Positions 46,301 to 51,764 of a stretch of 64,000 bases of DNA are shown in pieces. The translations under genes were made by a program, and so were the position numbers. Within the stretch, counting starts at the first letter, position 1; the number at the start of each line of letters is the position of its first letter. The notes beneath the pieces were generated by a model that did no database searches, was not told where the DNA came from, and saw nothing but the letters and a program-made list of their open reading frames with translations. Source of the DNA: Pontibacter pamirensis (GTDB lineage: Bacteria > Bacteroidota > Bacteroidia > Cytophagales > Hymenobacteraceae). The DNA lies in assembly GCF_010015475.1 (NCBI RefSeq), contig NZ_SSNI01000003.1, positions 1-64,000 on the forward strand. Direction: 5' to 3'.

Positions 46301-48443
46301 GTAGCAGGCTTGGAGTGCCGTCCAGAGAAGTTATTTTTTCTGTTCTGATTAACTCTTCGAGTTTTTGAGTATCCAGTAATACTTCATCAGGTATTAGAAC
46401 CAATGCAGCCCCGTTGGATAAAGCCAGGAATATTTGCTCTACAGAAGCATCAAAGGTATAGTTAGAGACCTGGAGAATTTTCTCGTCTGGTTGTATGGCA
46501 TGGTAAATTCTTTGGTGATGCGTCAGGTTTACCACCCCTTTATGCTCCACCAGCACGCCTTTCGGTTTACCGGTAGATCCAGAGGTATAAATGATGTAAG
46601 CCAGGTTTGAGGGCTGCAGATTAGTTTCCAGCTTATTGACTGACTCTTCGGCTACTCCAGCCCACTCCTCATCCAGCAGAACCAGTTCCATGTCTTCTTT
46701 CACACGCAGCAGTTGCGACTGCTCACGGCCGCACAAGCTGATGGTGGCACCTGTATCCTCCAATATCCAGGCTACCCGCTCTGATGGGTAAGAAGGGTCT
46801 ATCGGAACATAAGCCCCTCCTGCTTTCATGATGCCAAAAAGCCCCACGAGCATTTCCATTGAACGGTTTATGCAGATGGGGACTAAGGTTTCTTCCCTTA
46901 CGCCTTTTGCGCGCAGGTAGCGGGCCAGTTGATTTGCTTTTTGGTCTAGCTGCTGGTACGTAAGCTGCTGCTTTTCGAAAACCAGCGCAAGGTTATCAGG
47001 CGTGCGGGCGGCCTGCTCTTCGAACAGGTCCACCAGTGTCTTATCCTTAGGGTAAGAAGCAGCCGTTGCATTAAACTCTTCCAGCAGCTGCCGCCGCTCT
47101 TTTTCCGGTACAATTTCTATTTCTCCGACTCTTTCATCTAGCGCCGTAGGCAACTGCTCTAGGATAAACAATAAACGCTGCCCCAATAACTCAGCTTCTT
47201 CTTTCGTGAAATAGGAAAGATGATAATCGATTCGTAATTGAAGCGGCTGGTTTTTACCGTAGTCCCGCCACCAGAATTGGATGGGCTGGCTTTCATATTG
47301 GCTAGACAAATCGAATAAATTTGCCTCTACCCCTTCCATCTCTACCTCGAAGTCCAGCAGGGCATAGTTCACCACTACATCAAATAGTTGATTACGGCCT
47401 TGTGCCATCAGCTTCAACTCCCTGTTCAAATGACTTATGGGATAACTCTGGTAGCGGTAATCCGTGCGTTGCTGTAATTTAATGGTCTGTAGCAAACTGC
47501 TTACAGACTTACCTTGGTAGTAATGCCCTTTAAAAGGAATCATACCTGCAAAAAGCCCCACTGTGCTTCGCTGCAGTTTGTTTCTGCGATTATGAACAGG
47601 AATCCCGAAAACCACGTCATCGCGGTTCTCAGTCCGGGCAAAATAAATTGTTAGAGCAGCTAATGTTAATTGCTGCAGGCTTGAGTTCGTTTGCAAGGCT
47701 GTTGCCTCAAAAAGAATTCTATGTGCTTCAGAAATTTCGATAACCACAGTCCCACTCTGGTTTACCCCTTCATTCCGAATCTTTAGTAAGGGTTCCGGTA
47801 CCTGAAGAAACTGCTCCTTCCAATAGGCTGCGTCTTTCTGATAAGATTCTGAGTCTAAGTAGGCAAGTGCTTTTTCAACTTCTTTTTCGTAGCTGGAGTA
47901 CCGGAAAGCAAATAGTTCTGAAGAAGCCTTTAGCAGGTGAGTGTATTTTCGGGCAACGTAATGGGCGAGAACAGCAAATCCAAAACCATCCGTTATCAGG
48001 TGATGAAAGCGCCCGTATAACCAATGCTCCTCCTCTGAAATTTTAAAAAAACTCAGTTCATACAGTGTGCTTTCCAGATCGAAAGTATTATTGAACCGCT
48101 CCTGCATCCAGTCTAATGCTTTTTTCTTTGGGTCCGTTTCATCACTGAAATCCTGCTCTTCTACTTCAAGGGTAAACTCTTCCTGCAAAAATGTACAGAA
48201 AGGGGCTTCATCTGTACTGGTGATGTGCATTCTTAGTACATCGAATACAAGGGGGAGGCTACTACAAACTTCTTTGAACGTCTCCTTGTTTAGCTGCCCC
48301 TTTAGCACCATGTATCCCCCGACATTGTAATGCGGACTATCGCAATCTGTCACCTGATCAAAATAAATTTCCTGCTGTGCTGGATGCAGTTGTACCAGGG
48401 CAGACAAGGGACTTGCCTTCTTCAAGAAGTTCAATGTTTCCAT
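34398..48443 (-). CDS. Starter NRPS, modules 1-4 (4681 aa)
   Basis: The first synthetase of the assembly line, cytosolic, about 0.5 MDa. Order: starter C-A-PCP (module 1), C-A-PCP-E (2), C-A-PCP (3), C-A-PCP (4), acidic C-terminal tail. The carrier serines lie near residues 1004, 2052, 3572 and 4621. Specificity residues suggest a basic amino acid, Leu, Leu and Gly. The first condensation domain resembles that of EntF and would attach an acyl group to residue 1, which makes the product a lipopeptide or aryl-capped peptide. No TE is present: the tetrapeptide is passed to the second synthetase, whose gene starts 54 bases further on. An AT-rich 856-base region separates the ATG at 48443 from the divergent Crp-type regulator gene and presumably holds the promoter. 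Confidence 0.97.
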   Translation of the reverse strand: METLNFLKKASPLSALVQLHPAQQEIYFDQVTDCDSPHYNVGGYMVLKGQLNKETFKEVCSSLPLVFDVLRMHITSTDEAPFCTFLQEEFTLEVEEQDFSDETDPKKKALDWMQERFNNTFDLESTLYELSFFKISEEEHWLYGRFHHLITDGFGFAVLAHYVARKYTHLLKASSELFAFRYSSYEKEVEKALAYLDSESYQKDAAYWKEQFLQVPEPLLKIRNEGVNQSGTVVIEISEAHRILFEATALQTNSSLQQLTLAALTIYFARTENRDDVVFGIPVHNRRNKLQRSTVGLFAGMIPFKGHYYQGKSVSSLLQTIKLQQRTDYRYQSYPISHLNRELKLMAQGRNQLFDVVVNYALLDFEVEMEGVEANLFDLSSQYESQPIQFWWRDYGKNQPLQLRIDYHLSYFTKEEAELLGQRLLFILEQLPTALDERVGEIEIVPEKERRQLLEEFNATAASYPKDKTLVDLFEEQAARTPDNLALVFEKQQLTYQQLDQKANQLARYLRAKGVREETLVPICINRSMEMLVGLFGIMKAGGAYVPIDPSYPSERVAWILEDTGATISLCGREQSQLLRVKEDMELVLLDEEWAGVAEESVNKLETNLQPSNLAYIIYTSGSTGKPKGVLVEHKGVVNLTHHQRIYHAIQPDEKILQVSNYTFDASVEQIFLALSNGAALVLIPDEVLLDTQKLEELIRTEKITSLDGTPSLLQHITTADYSSLKRVIAGGEACPVGLAREWAAYFPFYNEYGPTETTITSVEYLYSIDNLIGKTLPIGKPVSNTTAYVVDKAGKLVPKGTIGELCIGGVQVTRGYLNRPELTAKKFVSDPFSADADARMYRTGDLVRWLPDGNLEFLGRSDDQVKIHGYRIELGEVESVLGQCKGVRQSVVIAKKEPDGNKRLIGYVVAEGTFDKEAIREEMKRKLPEYMVPSFLVELEEMPLMANGKTNKKALPEVEVTENLTSSYVAPRTEIEEKLVAIWQDLLQVERVGVEDNFFELGGHSLLATRVVSFVRKTLQSELQIKDVFSYPTIAGLAEQVERNKSSKLLPAITAVPHDVHDKFPLSFSQERLWFIDQLQGSTQYHLPAAFRLRGDLDIKKLSQSLRQVVQRHEVLRTVIRQDLGKAYQQVQEEDWHLSYMDEVCFADAAEMHAFIQETVLHPFDLSRDFMLRAVLVRFSEQDHLLVVVVHHIAADGWSVPILVNELTRLYEAGGDLEVAAMEPLPVQYADFATWQRRYLQGEVLEEQLHYWKKQLTGVEALELPADFARPAVQSSKGGRVSLQLNGKISEALESFSQQEGVTPFMSLLSVMKVLLYRYSGQEDICVGSPIAGRRQAEVEPLIGFFVNTLALRTQISPDVSFLSLLQEVKTTTLEAYAHQEVPFEKVVEAVGVARDLSRTPLFQVMFTMENTSAVPALKLGDVSLTEEVLDSVTAKFDLSLTVNMTAEDIEINVEYCKDIFKTSTVQRMLGHYQELLRQVLQHPEQSISQLELVTEEEAKQLTAGFNATAASYPANKTLVELFEEQAAKTPEAIAVAFGEAELTYGELNKRVNQLAHYLQKRGVKQESLVPVCINRSIELVTAQLAILKAGGAYVPIDPSYPQERIRFMLEDTDASLVLSSSAHVVLLKKQEKELVLLDTDWEKIAKEPSEAPAVSLQPSHLAYVIYTSGSTGKPKGVLVEHRGVVNLCAWHAREFNLNSDSKSTMMAGVGFDASAWEVWPVLLSGASSHIVQDEQRLEAEKLLSFFLNKGITHSFVPTALVDGLVKQEQPQGLALQYVLTGGDQLRSVDTTHLSYKLVNNYGPTENTVVATSYTLPAAHQEGLPPIGKPISNTTAYVLDKSGKLVPQGVAGELCIGGAQVARGYLNREELTAEKFVKNPFSKEADASMYRTGDLVRWLEDGNLEFLGRVDDQVKIRGYRIELGEVESVLQQCHGVQQAVVVAKADASGNKRLIGYAVAEEFDKEVIISEMKRKLPDYMVPSILVELEEIPLTANGKVNKKALPEVDASASLSSSYVAPRTETEEKLANIWQELLQVERVGVEDNFFELGGDSIITIQLVSRARKAGFTFQPRHVFEYQTVASLAAVAQTEAQVKAEQGELRGEAGLLPIQQWFFEQELEAPHHFNQSLLLKVDKALSSEELSQAFTALVAQHDSLRFTYHQKKKNWRQEYGKLNSEHGNVEVVSLKDLSGDMLSTGITAVCEAYQQGIVLEKGEIMKLVLLETPIEEESNRLLLAIHHLAVDGVSWRILLEDLEQSIMAVRESRGVELGLKSSSYRQWQAAMQQYAETKAVGQQTYWQKTVKTAFTLPVDKDCEVLPKVADQESCYVTLSASLTQALLTEVQQAYHTQINDFLLAALADTLGRWSNQKQVVIALEGHGREDISAEVDISRTVGWFTNLYPVLLDIDNQASASGLLQSVKEQLRQVPGKGLGYGALRYLHPEKKVRESLAGQNFEVVFNYLGQLDNAIAGSQWFAGTEESAGAAVGLQNQISSKLDIGASVLQGQLSLEWRYAANQYEAETIKTLAENYLQLLTDLITHCQEKQVPQHTPSDYGLGGKVAYQELETFLRKEQGGKQLQEQISSLYALSPLQEGLLFHSLYDQTSLSYIEQMSCRFEQLDVEKFSATWKHLLQKHSILRSSFHQELSVPVQCVHQEVALPLQVLDLRNLSEEEQKEQLDAFKDKDRNSNFDFSQAPLLRLTLLRIGEAAYEMVWTYHHLLLDGWSMPVLMHEMLSTYENLLQGEIPETGAEDKYEDFIRYIQKQDEQEAAQFWKQYLEGVEEPSLLPFVTNNGNRNKGADQLYQKVEWVVAESLHQAMQAYGQKHRLTLNTLIQGVWAYLLAKYSGQPDALYGVTVAGRPTELAGAEQRVGLYINTLPLRSRIEEGKAVQAWLEELQQAHMEAREFSYTPLSDIQNWQGLKGDLFDSLLVFENYPVGEVLSRQWQLQVSEVEIEEQTNYPLSISCQAIENLSLNFSYNASLLSKESVEQIKTHFAHVLQQIVSQPDLTLSQLVLVTEEEKRKLAVDFNATAASYPADKTLVELFEEQAAKTPEAIAAAFGEAALTYGELNKRANQLAHYLQRKGVDQETLVPVCMDRSIELVTAQLAILKAGGAYVPIDPSYPQERIRFMLEDTDASLVLSSSAHAVLFEKEERELVLLDTDWEKIAKESPDSAAVDLQPSNLAYVIYTSGSTGKPKGVLVEHRGVVNLCSWHASEFSLNSDSKSTMMAGVGFDASAWEVWPVLVSGASLYIVQDEQRLEAEKLLSFFLDKGITHSFVPTALVDGLVKQEQPEGLALQYVLTGGDQLRTVDTSHLTYKLVNNYGPTENTVVASSYTLPAAQLEGLPPIGRPISNTTAYVLDKAGKLVPQGVAGELCIGGAQVARGYLNRADLTQEKFVQDPFSQNEGVRLYKTGDLVRWLADGNLEYLGRIDDQVKVRGYRIELGEVESVLQQCVGVQQAVVIAKADASGNKRLIGYAVAEEFDKEAILNEMKRKLPEYMVPSIIVELQEVPLTANGKVNKKALPEVDASEVLTNIFVAPRNETEEKLANIWQDLLQVERVGVEDNFFELGGHSLLATRFVSSVRREFNSELQIKDVFSNPTIAGLAEQIGVNKSSSLLPPITAVPRDADDKLPLSFSQERLWFIDQLQGSSHYHMPAVFRLTGQVDVPGLEASFRRIVERHEALRTVFRQDDGQAYQQVIEADWQLIQKDGHALVDAAAVHAMIQSIVAQPFDLREDYMLRAVLVKLSEQEHLLVVVLHHIASDGWSISILVRELTKLYQAKTEGQEASLPPLQIQYADYALWQREYLQGEVLEEQTDYWKNKLSGVEALQLPTDYARPSVQSTRGARLEFSLDKDLSQQLEQFSNQQGVTLFMSLLSAFKVLLYRYSGQEDVCVGSPIAGRMQPEVEPLIGFFVNTLALRSDLAGNPGFLELLERVKDTTLAAYDHQDLPFEKVVEAAGVERDMSRSPLFQVMFILQNTPEVPEVRLGDLTLAAQPFEGVSAKFDMTLSVAKMPEGLEMSVEYCADLFSEATVSRMMSHYERLLSLLVSEPTTGIDQLQLLGQQERKLLLEGFNTTAESYPKESTLVDLFEEQVLKTPDATAVVFEEEQLTYRELNERANQLAHYLQKKGVREDSLVPICVDRSIEMMVGLLGILKAGGAYVPLDPSYPQDRIQYMLEDTQATLVLGNSAYADLLTEEEGRELVLLDRDLGKIAQEPTNNLKVKLESSNLVYIIYTSGSTGRPKGVLIQHQSLVNFLYSMIDHLEVKPKASLLAVTTYSFDISYLELYMPMLVGGKVIIASREVATDGYLLQEKLTQHQPSYMQATPATWQMLLDSGWQNSENITVLLGGEAVRKSLKDALTKLSKKVWNLYGPTETTIWSSCKELKAGEKITIGKPIANTQIYIIEKAGEPAPVGVAGELCIGGDGLARGYLNRPELTAERFVPDPFSASPNARMYRTGDLARWLANGDIEYLSRLDDQVKIRGYRIELGEIESVLQQCDGVSKGVVAARTDNNGNKRLVGYIVPQDAYKKEAVLTQLRSRLPDYMVPSLFVTLTELPLTPNGKVNRKALPEPDIAELLTHQYVAPSSETEEKLTKLWQNLLGLERVGVKDNFFELGGDSLLVVRVVSLIREEFSLNIPVNTLFKFSCIAELAEYIEAVSIDQDEEDEDGEELEVFEI
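34401..34460 (-). other. Acidic C-terminal docking tail
   Basis: The last residues after carrier domain 4 are strongly acidic (DQDEEDEDGEELEVFEI, 11 of 17 acidic). Such short acidic tails are known partners of beta-hairpin docking domains. The next synthetase starts with a Lys-rich TubC-type domain, so charge pairing is plausible. Confidence 0.6.
34462..37595 (-). other. NRPS module 4: C(L-L)-A(Gly)-PCP
   Basis: L-accepting condensation domain (HHIASDG). The A pocket D-I-L-Q-L-G-L-I-W(-K) equals the common Gly signature DILQLGLIWK. Carrier LGGDSLLVVR. No epimerase is needed. Product: Gly. Confidence 0.87.
37600..40765 (-). other. NRPS module 3: C(D-L)-A(Leu)-PCP
   Basis: D-accepting condensation domain (YALSPLQEGLLFHSLYD, HHLLLDG), in keeping with the E domain of module 2. 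The A pocket D-A-W-S-L-G-N-V-V(-K) is Leu-like. Carrier LGGHSLL without epimerase. Product: L-Leu. Confidence 0.8.
40770..45305 (-). other. NRPS module 2: C(L-L)-A(Leu)-PCP-E
   Basis: L-accepting condensation domain (HHIAADG), Leu-like A pocket D-A-W-S-L-G-N-V-V(-K), carrier LGGDSIITIQ, E domain with HHLAVDGVSWRILLEDL. The A domain has a small local variant (GASSHIV for GASLYIV) outside the pocket. Product: D-Leu. Confidence 0.8.
45310..48443 (-). other. NRPS module 1: starter C-A(basic?)-PCP
   Basis: The starter condensation domain (about residues 1-450) has FHHLITDGFGF and DAAYWKEQ, both close to EntF. The A pocket reads D-A-E-D-I-G-E-I-T(-K). Acidic residues at the third and fourth positions are typical for pockets that take Lys, Arg or Orn, but I know no exact match. 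Carrier LGGHSLL, no epimerase, and the next condensation domain is L-accepting. Confidence 0.7.
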
Positions 48444-49299
48444 AAATTAAGTAGTGTTTACAGAGCAGCTAAGAATGCGACCACGTCGACTTGATAAAGG
48501 CATACTTATAAAAGAAAATAGTTACCTTTTATGTATAAAAATAAATAATGTTAATTGTGAAATTATCTAATGAAAAATATTTTTTTTATATCCCAACATG
48601 ATTTATTTAAAATATCACTGCTTATTACCTACACAACAGGAGATTGGTTATAACATTAAAAAGATAGTTAGTGAACGGTGTGAATTAGACAGCAAACACA
48701 TTATAACCCAAGATTAAAAATATCTTCAGCACCTTAGTTAGATCCAAAAAAACTCGATAATTAAGATTTTAGTTAATAGAAAAATTTGGTTCTATGGGAT
48801 GAGCACCAGAATTTGGTCATCGTTAAATCTTAATGTTCTGTTTTTAGTCGTATGAAATCCATTAGAAATAATCCTTGACCAACTAAACTTTTAGATATAT
48901 CAAATTACCAGCTATACAGCCCACTGTATATCAACATATTAAGCAACGGGCGATACGTTATGTGTTATGCCTAAAACTCATAACCCCTGATGAGCTATTT
49001 TTTATATTCAATCTTATTATAATACATATAATCTTAATCCTGAATTGTAAATTTGTCTCCTAGCATATGTATATCAGTTAGTTGGACTACCTTCTGCATG
49101 TCAATCTGAGGATGTTCTACAACTTTGGTATAGTACTAACTGTTGTCAGATCATTTTCGGAACATATAGCTTTAAGAACCTGAAGCGTCTATTTTTCCTT
49201 TCAAAAAATAATTTAACCATGCTTTATAGTTCACGTGACAATAAAACCTTTTTCTCCCGATAGGTGAACAACACCTCTTCCTAATCGTTGATCTGGTAT
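48444..49299. other. AT-rich intergenic region between divergent NRPS and regulator genes
   Basis: About 856 bases, clearly more AT-rich by eye than the NRPS genes. It must hold the promoter for the 43-kb NRPS operon on the minus strand and the one for the regulator on the plus strand. I searched for TAnnTTTG in both directions and found no clean example. No gene, RNA or repeat is recognised. Confidence 0.6.
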
Positions 49300-49950
49300 A
49301 TGAGTATTCGACTTCCGCTTATAACAGATCTCCTTCTTCTGGATGAGATTGAAAAAAATGGCAAAATTCAAGTGTTTGAGCCAGGGCAGACTATCATTGA
49401 GCCGGGGCAATACATTAAGATGGTCCCTATCATACTGGAGGGTGCTGTAAAAGTGATGCGTACAGATGAAGAAGGTCATGAACTTTTTCTGTACTACATA
49501 GAAAGCGGTGAAACCTGTGCCGTGTCCTTAACCTGTTGCAGTACCTCAAACCCCAGCGATATAAAAGCGGTGGCGGAGGAAAAAACAACCATCATAGGTA
49601 TCCCTGTCCGGAAGCATGAGGAATGGACAAATGAGTTTCGCCAGTGGAAAGACTTTGTCTCGATGACATACCAGAAGCGCTTTCAGGAAATGCTGAAGGC
49701 GATTGATGATGTCGCATTCAAAAGGATGGATGAACGCTTGCTGAAGTATTTGATTGTAAAGTCGAAGCAGTTGAACACACTCGAACTTACGATGACTCAT
49801 CAACAAATAGCCAGTGAATTAGGGACTTCCAGAGAGGTTATATCCAGGCTTCTCAAGCAACTGGAGAAAAGGAAACTGGTTGAGTTGGAAAGGAACAGAA
49901 TTCACGTGCGTGATGATTTGGCTGGACTGCTTGAAGACTTATACCATTAA
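49300..49950 (+). CDS. Crp/Fnr-family regulator with cysteine cluster
   Basis: A 216-residue transcription factor: an N-terminal cyclic-nucleotide-binding-type beta barrel (about 15-120), a dimerisation helix and a C-terminal winged helix-turn-helix (about 166-192). The recognition helix TSREVISRLLKQLE keeps the Arg-Glu-x3-Arg spacing with which E. coli CRP reads TGTGA. The ligand region instead carries GETCAVSLTCC, with cysteines at 73, 79 and 80, and lacks the cAMP-binding Arg-Ser pattern. A thiol-sensing role is therefore more likely than cAMP binding. The ATG at 49300 was chosen over an in-frame TTG four codons upstream. It precedes persulfide-metabolism genes that carry TGTGA palindromes, so it probably controls them. 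Confidence 0.85.
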   Translation: MSIRLPLITDLLLLDEIEKNGKIQVFEPGQTIIEPGQYIKMVPIILEGAVKVMRTDEEGHELFLYYIESGETCAVSLTCCSTSNPSDIKAVAEEKTTIIGIPVRKHEEWTNEFRQWKDFVSMTYQKRFQEMLKAIDDVAFKRMDERLLKYLIVKSKQLNTLELTMTHQQIASELGTSREVISRLLKQLEKRKLVELERNRIHVRDDLAGLLEDLYH

Positions 49951-49972
49951 ATGCCAACCATATTCTTTAAAA

Positions 49973-50004
49973 TTTTACTCCTTTATCTTCTTTTACTCCT
50001 TTAT
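49973..50004 (+). repeat. Two-copy 14-base direct repeat
   Basis: TTTTACTCCTTTAT occurs at 49973-49986 and again at 49991-50004, an 18-base period, just after the regulator gene. Function unknown; it may simply be low-complexity slippage. Confidence 0.7.
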
Positions 50005-50122
50005 TTTCTATAGAGCTGCTCCCCCTTAATTTAAAGAAGGCTATGACAATAAGAATTATCATGCTATCCTTCTCTACTACTTTTAATGTTTTCTCCCCCA
50101 TTCTTCTACCAGGTGAAGCCAA

Positions 50123-50167
50123 TGTGACAAGAGTCACAGACTTTTCTTTGCGTCGTGCCTATCTTTG
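50123..50167 (+). promoter_or_regulatory. CRP-type operator and promoter of the persulfide dioxygenase gene
   Basis: A perfect palindrome TGTGACAAGAGTCACA at 50123-50138 is followed by the Bacteroidota -7 box TATCTTTG at 50160-50167. The box starts exactly 37 bases after the operator starts, which puts the operator centre near -40, the class II activator position. There is no good -33 element, as expected for an activated promoter. The start codon lies 30 bases further on. Confidence 0.85.
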
Positions 50168-50196
50168 TATCGTAAGTTCAAGGAAAAGCAAAAATT

Positions 50197-51537
50197 ATGA
50201 AAATTAAACAGTTTGAAGACAAAGGGCTGGCCCATTACTCCTACTCTATACTAAGTGAGGAATACAGGGAGATTGTGTTGATTGACCCTGCCCGTGATCC
50301 ACAGCCATACTATACTTATGCGCATGAAAATGAAGCTAAAATTGTAGGGGTGATAGAAACGCACCCACACGCTGACTTTGTAAGTTCGCACCTGGAAATT
50401 CATGAGAAAACCGGGGCTACTATATATACCCATAGCCTGGTGGGGGCAGACTACCCGCACCAGGCTTTTGACGAAGGCGCAGAACTGCAATTGGGTGAAA
50501 TAAAAATCCGGTCGCTGCACACACCGGGCCACTCCCCTGACGGCATTAGCATTGTGCTGGAGCATGGGGAACAAGATGTAGCCGTGTTTACAGGGGACAC
50601 ACTTTTTATTGGTGACGTGGGTCGGCCGGATTTAAGGGAAAATGCTGGAAACATTACTGCGAAAAGGGAAGAACTGGCCCGTCGGATGTATCATAGCACC
50701 CGTGAAAAACTGATGAAGCTGGACGATGACGTGCTGGTATACCCGGCGCATGGAGCAGGCACCCTCTGTGGTAAAGGCCTGAGCGAAGCCAGCAGCAGTA
50801 CCATTAGTGCTGAGAAAGCCACGAACTATGCCCTGCAGCCAATGAGTGAGGAAGCATTTGTGAGGTTGATTATAGAGGACCAGCCTTTCATACCTAAATA
50901 CTTTGGTTATAATGTGGGCCTCAACAAGAAAGGCGCACTAGCCTTCCAGCAATCGCTGGAGAGCGTGAAGAAATTAAACAAAGATGCTGCGCCAGAGAAG
51001 AATGTTGTGGTAGTGGACGGACGCCCCCAGGAACAGTTTAAAAAGGGGCATTTGAAAGGAGCTATTAACATCCAGAACGGCAACAAGTTTGAGACGTGGT
51101 TGGGAAGCATTGTGGGTCCGGATGAAAAGTTTTATTTGGTAGCAGCATCAGAAGTATCCCTGCAGGAGCTTATACATAAAGCAGCTAAAATAGGCTATGA
51201 ACTGAATATGGCAGGTGCCTTTATATATGATAAAGAAGACAGTGAAGAAAGGAGGGCTTTTGACGCAGAAAAGTTTGAAGTCAGGAAAAATGATTTCACA
51301 ATCGTTGATGTACGAAACAGCAGTGAGACCAACGCCGGAAAATTCTTTGAACAAGCCATTACCATCCCTTTACCAGATCTAAGGGAAAGAGCCAGCGAGA
51401 TTCCGACAGATAAACCCGTAGTGGTGCATTGTGCCGGAGGCTACCGTTCGGCAGCTGGCAGCAGCATACTGGAGAGCCTGCTTCCTGTTGAAGTGCTGGA
51501 TATGAGTGAAGCAGTGACAGAGTTGAAGGAAAAATAA
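50197..51537 (+). CDS. Persulfide dioxygenase-rhodanese fusion, CstB-like
   Basis: A 446-residue enzyme that should oxidise low-molecular-weight persulfides to sulfite and pass sulfane sulfur on to give thiosulfate. Residues 1-250 are a metallo-beta-lactamase-fold dioxygenase: THPHAD at 55-60, TPGHS at 109-113 (His112), TGDTLFIGDVGRPD at 132-145 (Asp134), His185, and the family motif GAGTLCGKGLS. A central rhodanese-like domain (about 268-350) has no cysteine at the active loop. The C-terminal rhodanese (about 362-446) keeps HCAGGYRS with Cys412. Length and domain order equal those of CstB of the staphylococcal cst operon. It follows the regulator gene and has its own CRP-type operator. Function is inferred from family. 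Confidence 0.9.
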   Translation: MKIKQFEDKGLAHYSYSILSEEYREIVLIDPARDPQPYYTYAHENEAKIVGVIETHPHADFVSSHLEIHEKTGATIYTHSLVGADYPHQAFDEGAELQLGEIKIRSLHTPGHSPDGISIVLEHGEQDVAVFTGDTLFIGDVGRPDLRENAGNITAKREELARRMYHSTREKLMKLDDDVLVYPAHGAGTLCGKGLSEASSSTISAEKATNYALQPMSEEAFVRLIIEDQPFIPKYFGYNVGLNKKGALAFQQSLESVKKLNKDAAPEKNVVVVDGRPQEQFKKGHLKGAINIQNGNKFETWLGSIVGPDEKFYLVAASEVSLQELIHKAAKIGYELNMAGAFIYDKEDSEERRAFDAEKFEVRKNDFTIVDVRNSSETNAGKFFEQAITIPLPDLRERASEIPTDKPVVVHCAGGYRSAAGSSILESLLPVEVLDMSEAVTELKEK

Positions 51538-51549
51538 GGAATTAAAAGT

Positions 51550-51576
51550 GGCGTCTCGGAATTGCGCCTCTTTTTT
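51550..51576 (+). terminator. Possible terminator after the dioxygenase gene
   Basis: A short stem, GGCG at 51550-51553 and CGCC at 51565-51568, followed by TCTTTTTT. It starts 13 bases after the stop codon. The stem is weak, so this is only a candidate. Confidence 0.4.
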
Positions 51577-51641
51577 CACAGTTCCTGCAAGAATACAGTC
51601 ACAAGTAAAAAACTTCGCTCTTTTTGCATAAATGGTTCCTG

Positions 51642-51686
51642 TGTGATACAAGTCACAGTGGCGACGGCGTGTAGTTCTTAATTTTG
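51642..51686 (+). promoter_or_regulatory. CRP-type operator and promoter of the YeeE/YedE genes
   Basis: TGTGATACAAGTCACA at 51642-51657, with the -7 box TAATTTTG at 51679-51686. The spacing from operator start to box start is 37 bases, as in the two sister promoters. Transcription should begin near 51690, which argues for the ATG at 51765 rather than the TTG at 51684 as the start codon of the next gene. Confidence 0.85.
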
Positions 51687-51764
51687 CATCAGTTTAGAAG
51701 CTACCTGATGTATATACCATGTAACCGGACTAAAATTGAGCATACAAAATTCGTGAATCAGAGA

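Noticed and set aside
49231..49238. TCACGTGA palindrome upstream of the Crp-type regulator gene, considered as an autoregulatory operator
   Set aside because: The half-sites are in the opposite order with no spacer and there is no -7 box at the expected distance, unlike the three good operators.
2000..49300. Search for an MbtH-like helper gene near the NRPS genes
   Set aside because: No small frame with the NxExQxSxWP-type signature was seen. Very short frames were not all translated, so this is not absolute.
51684..51764. TTG-initiated N-terminal extension of the first YeeE/YedE gene
   Set aside because: The TTG overlaps the -7 promoter box at 51679-51686, so it would lie before the transcription start.
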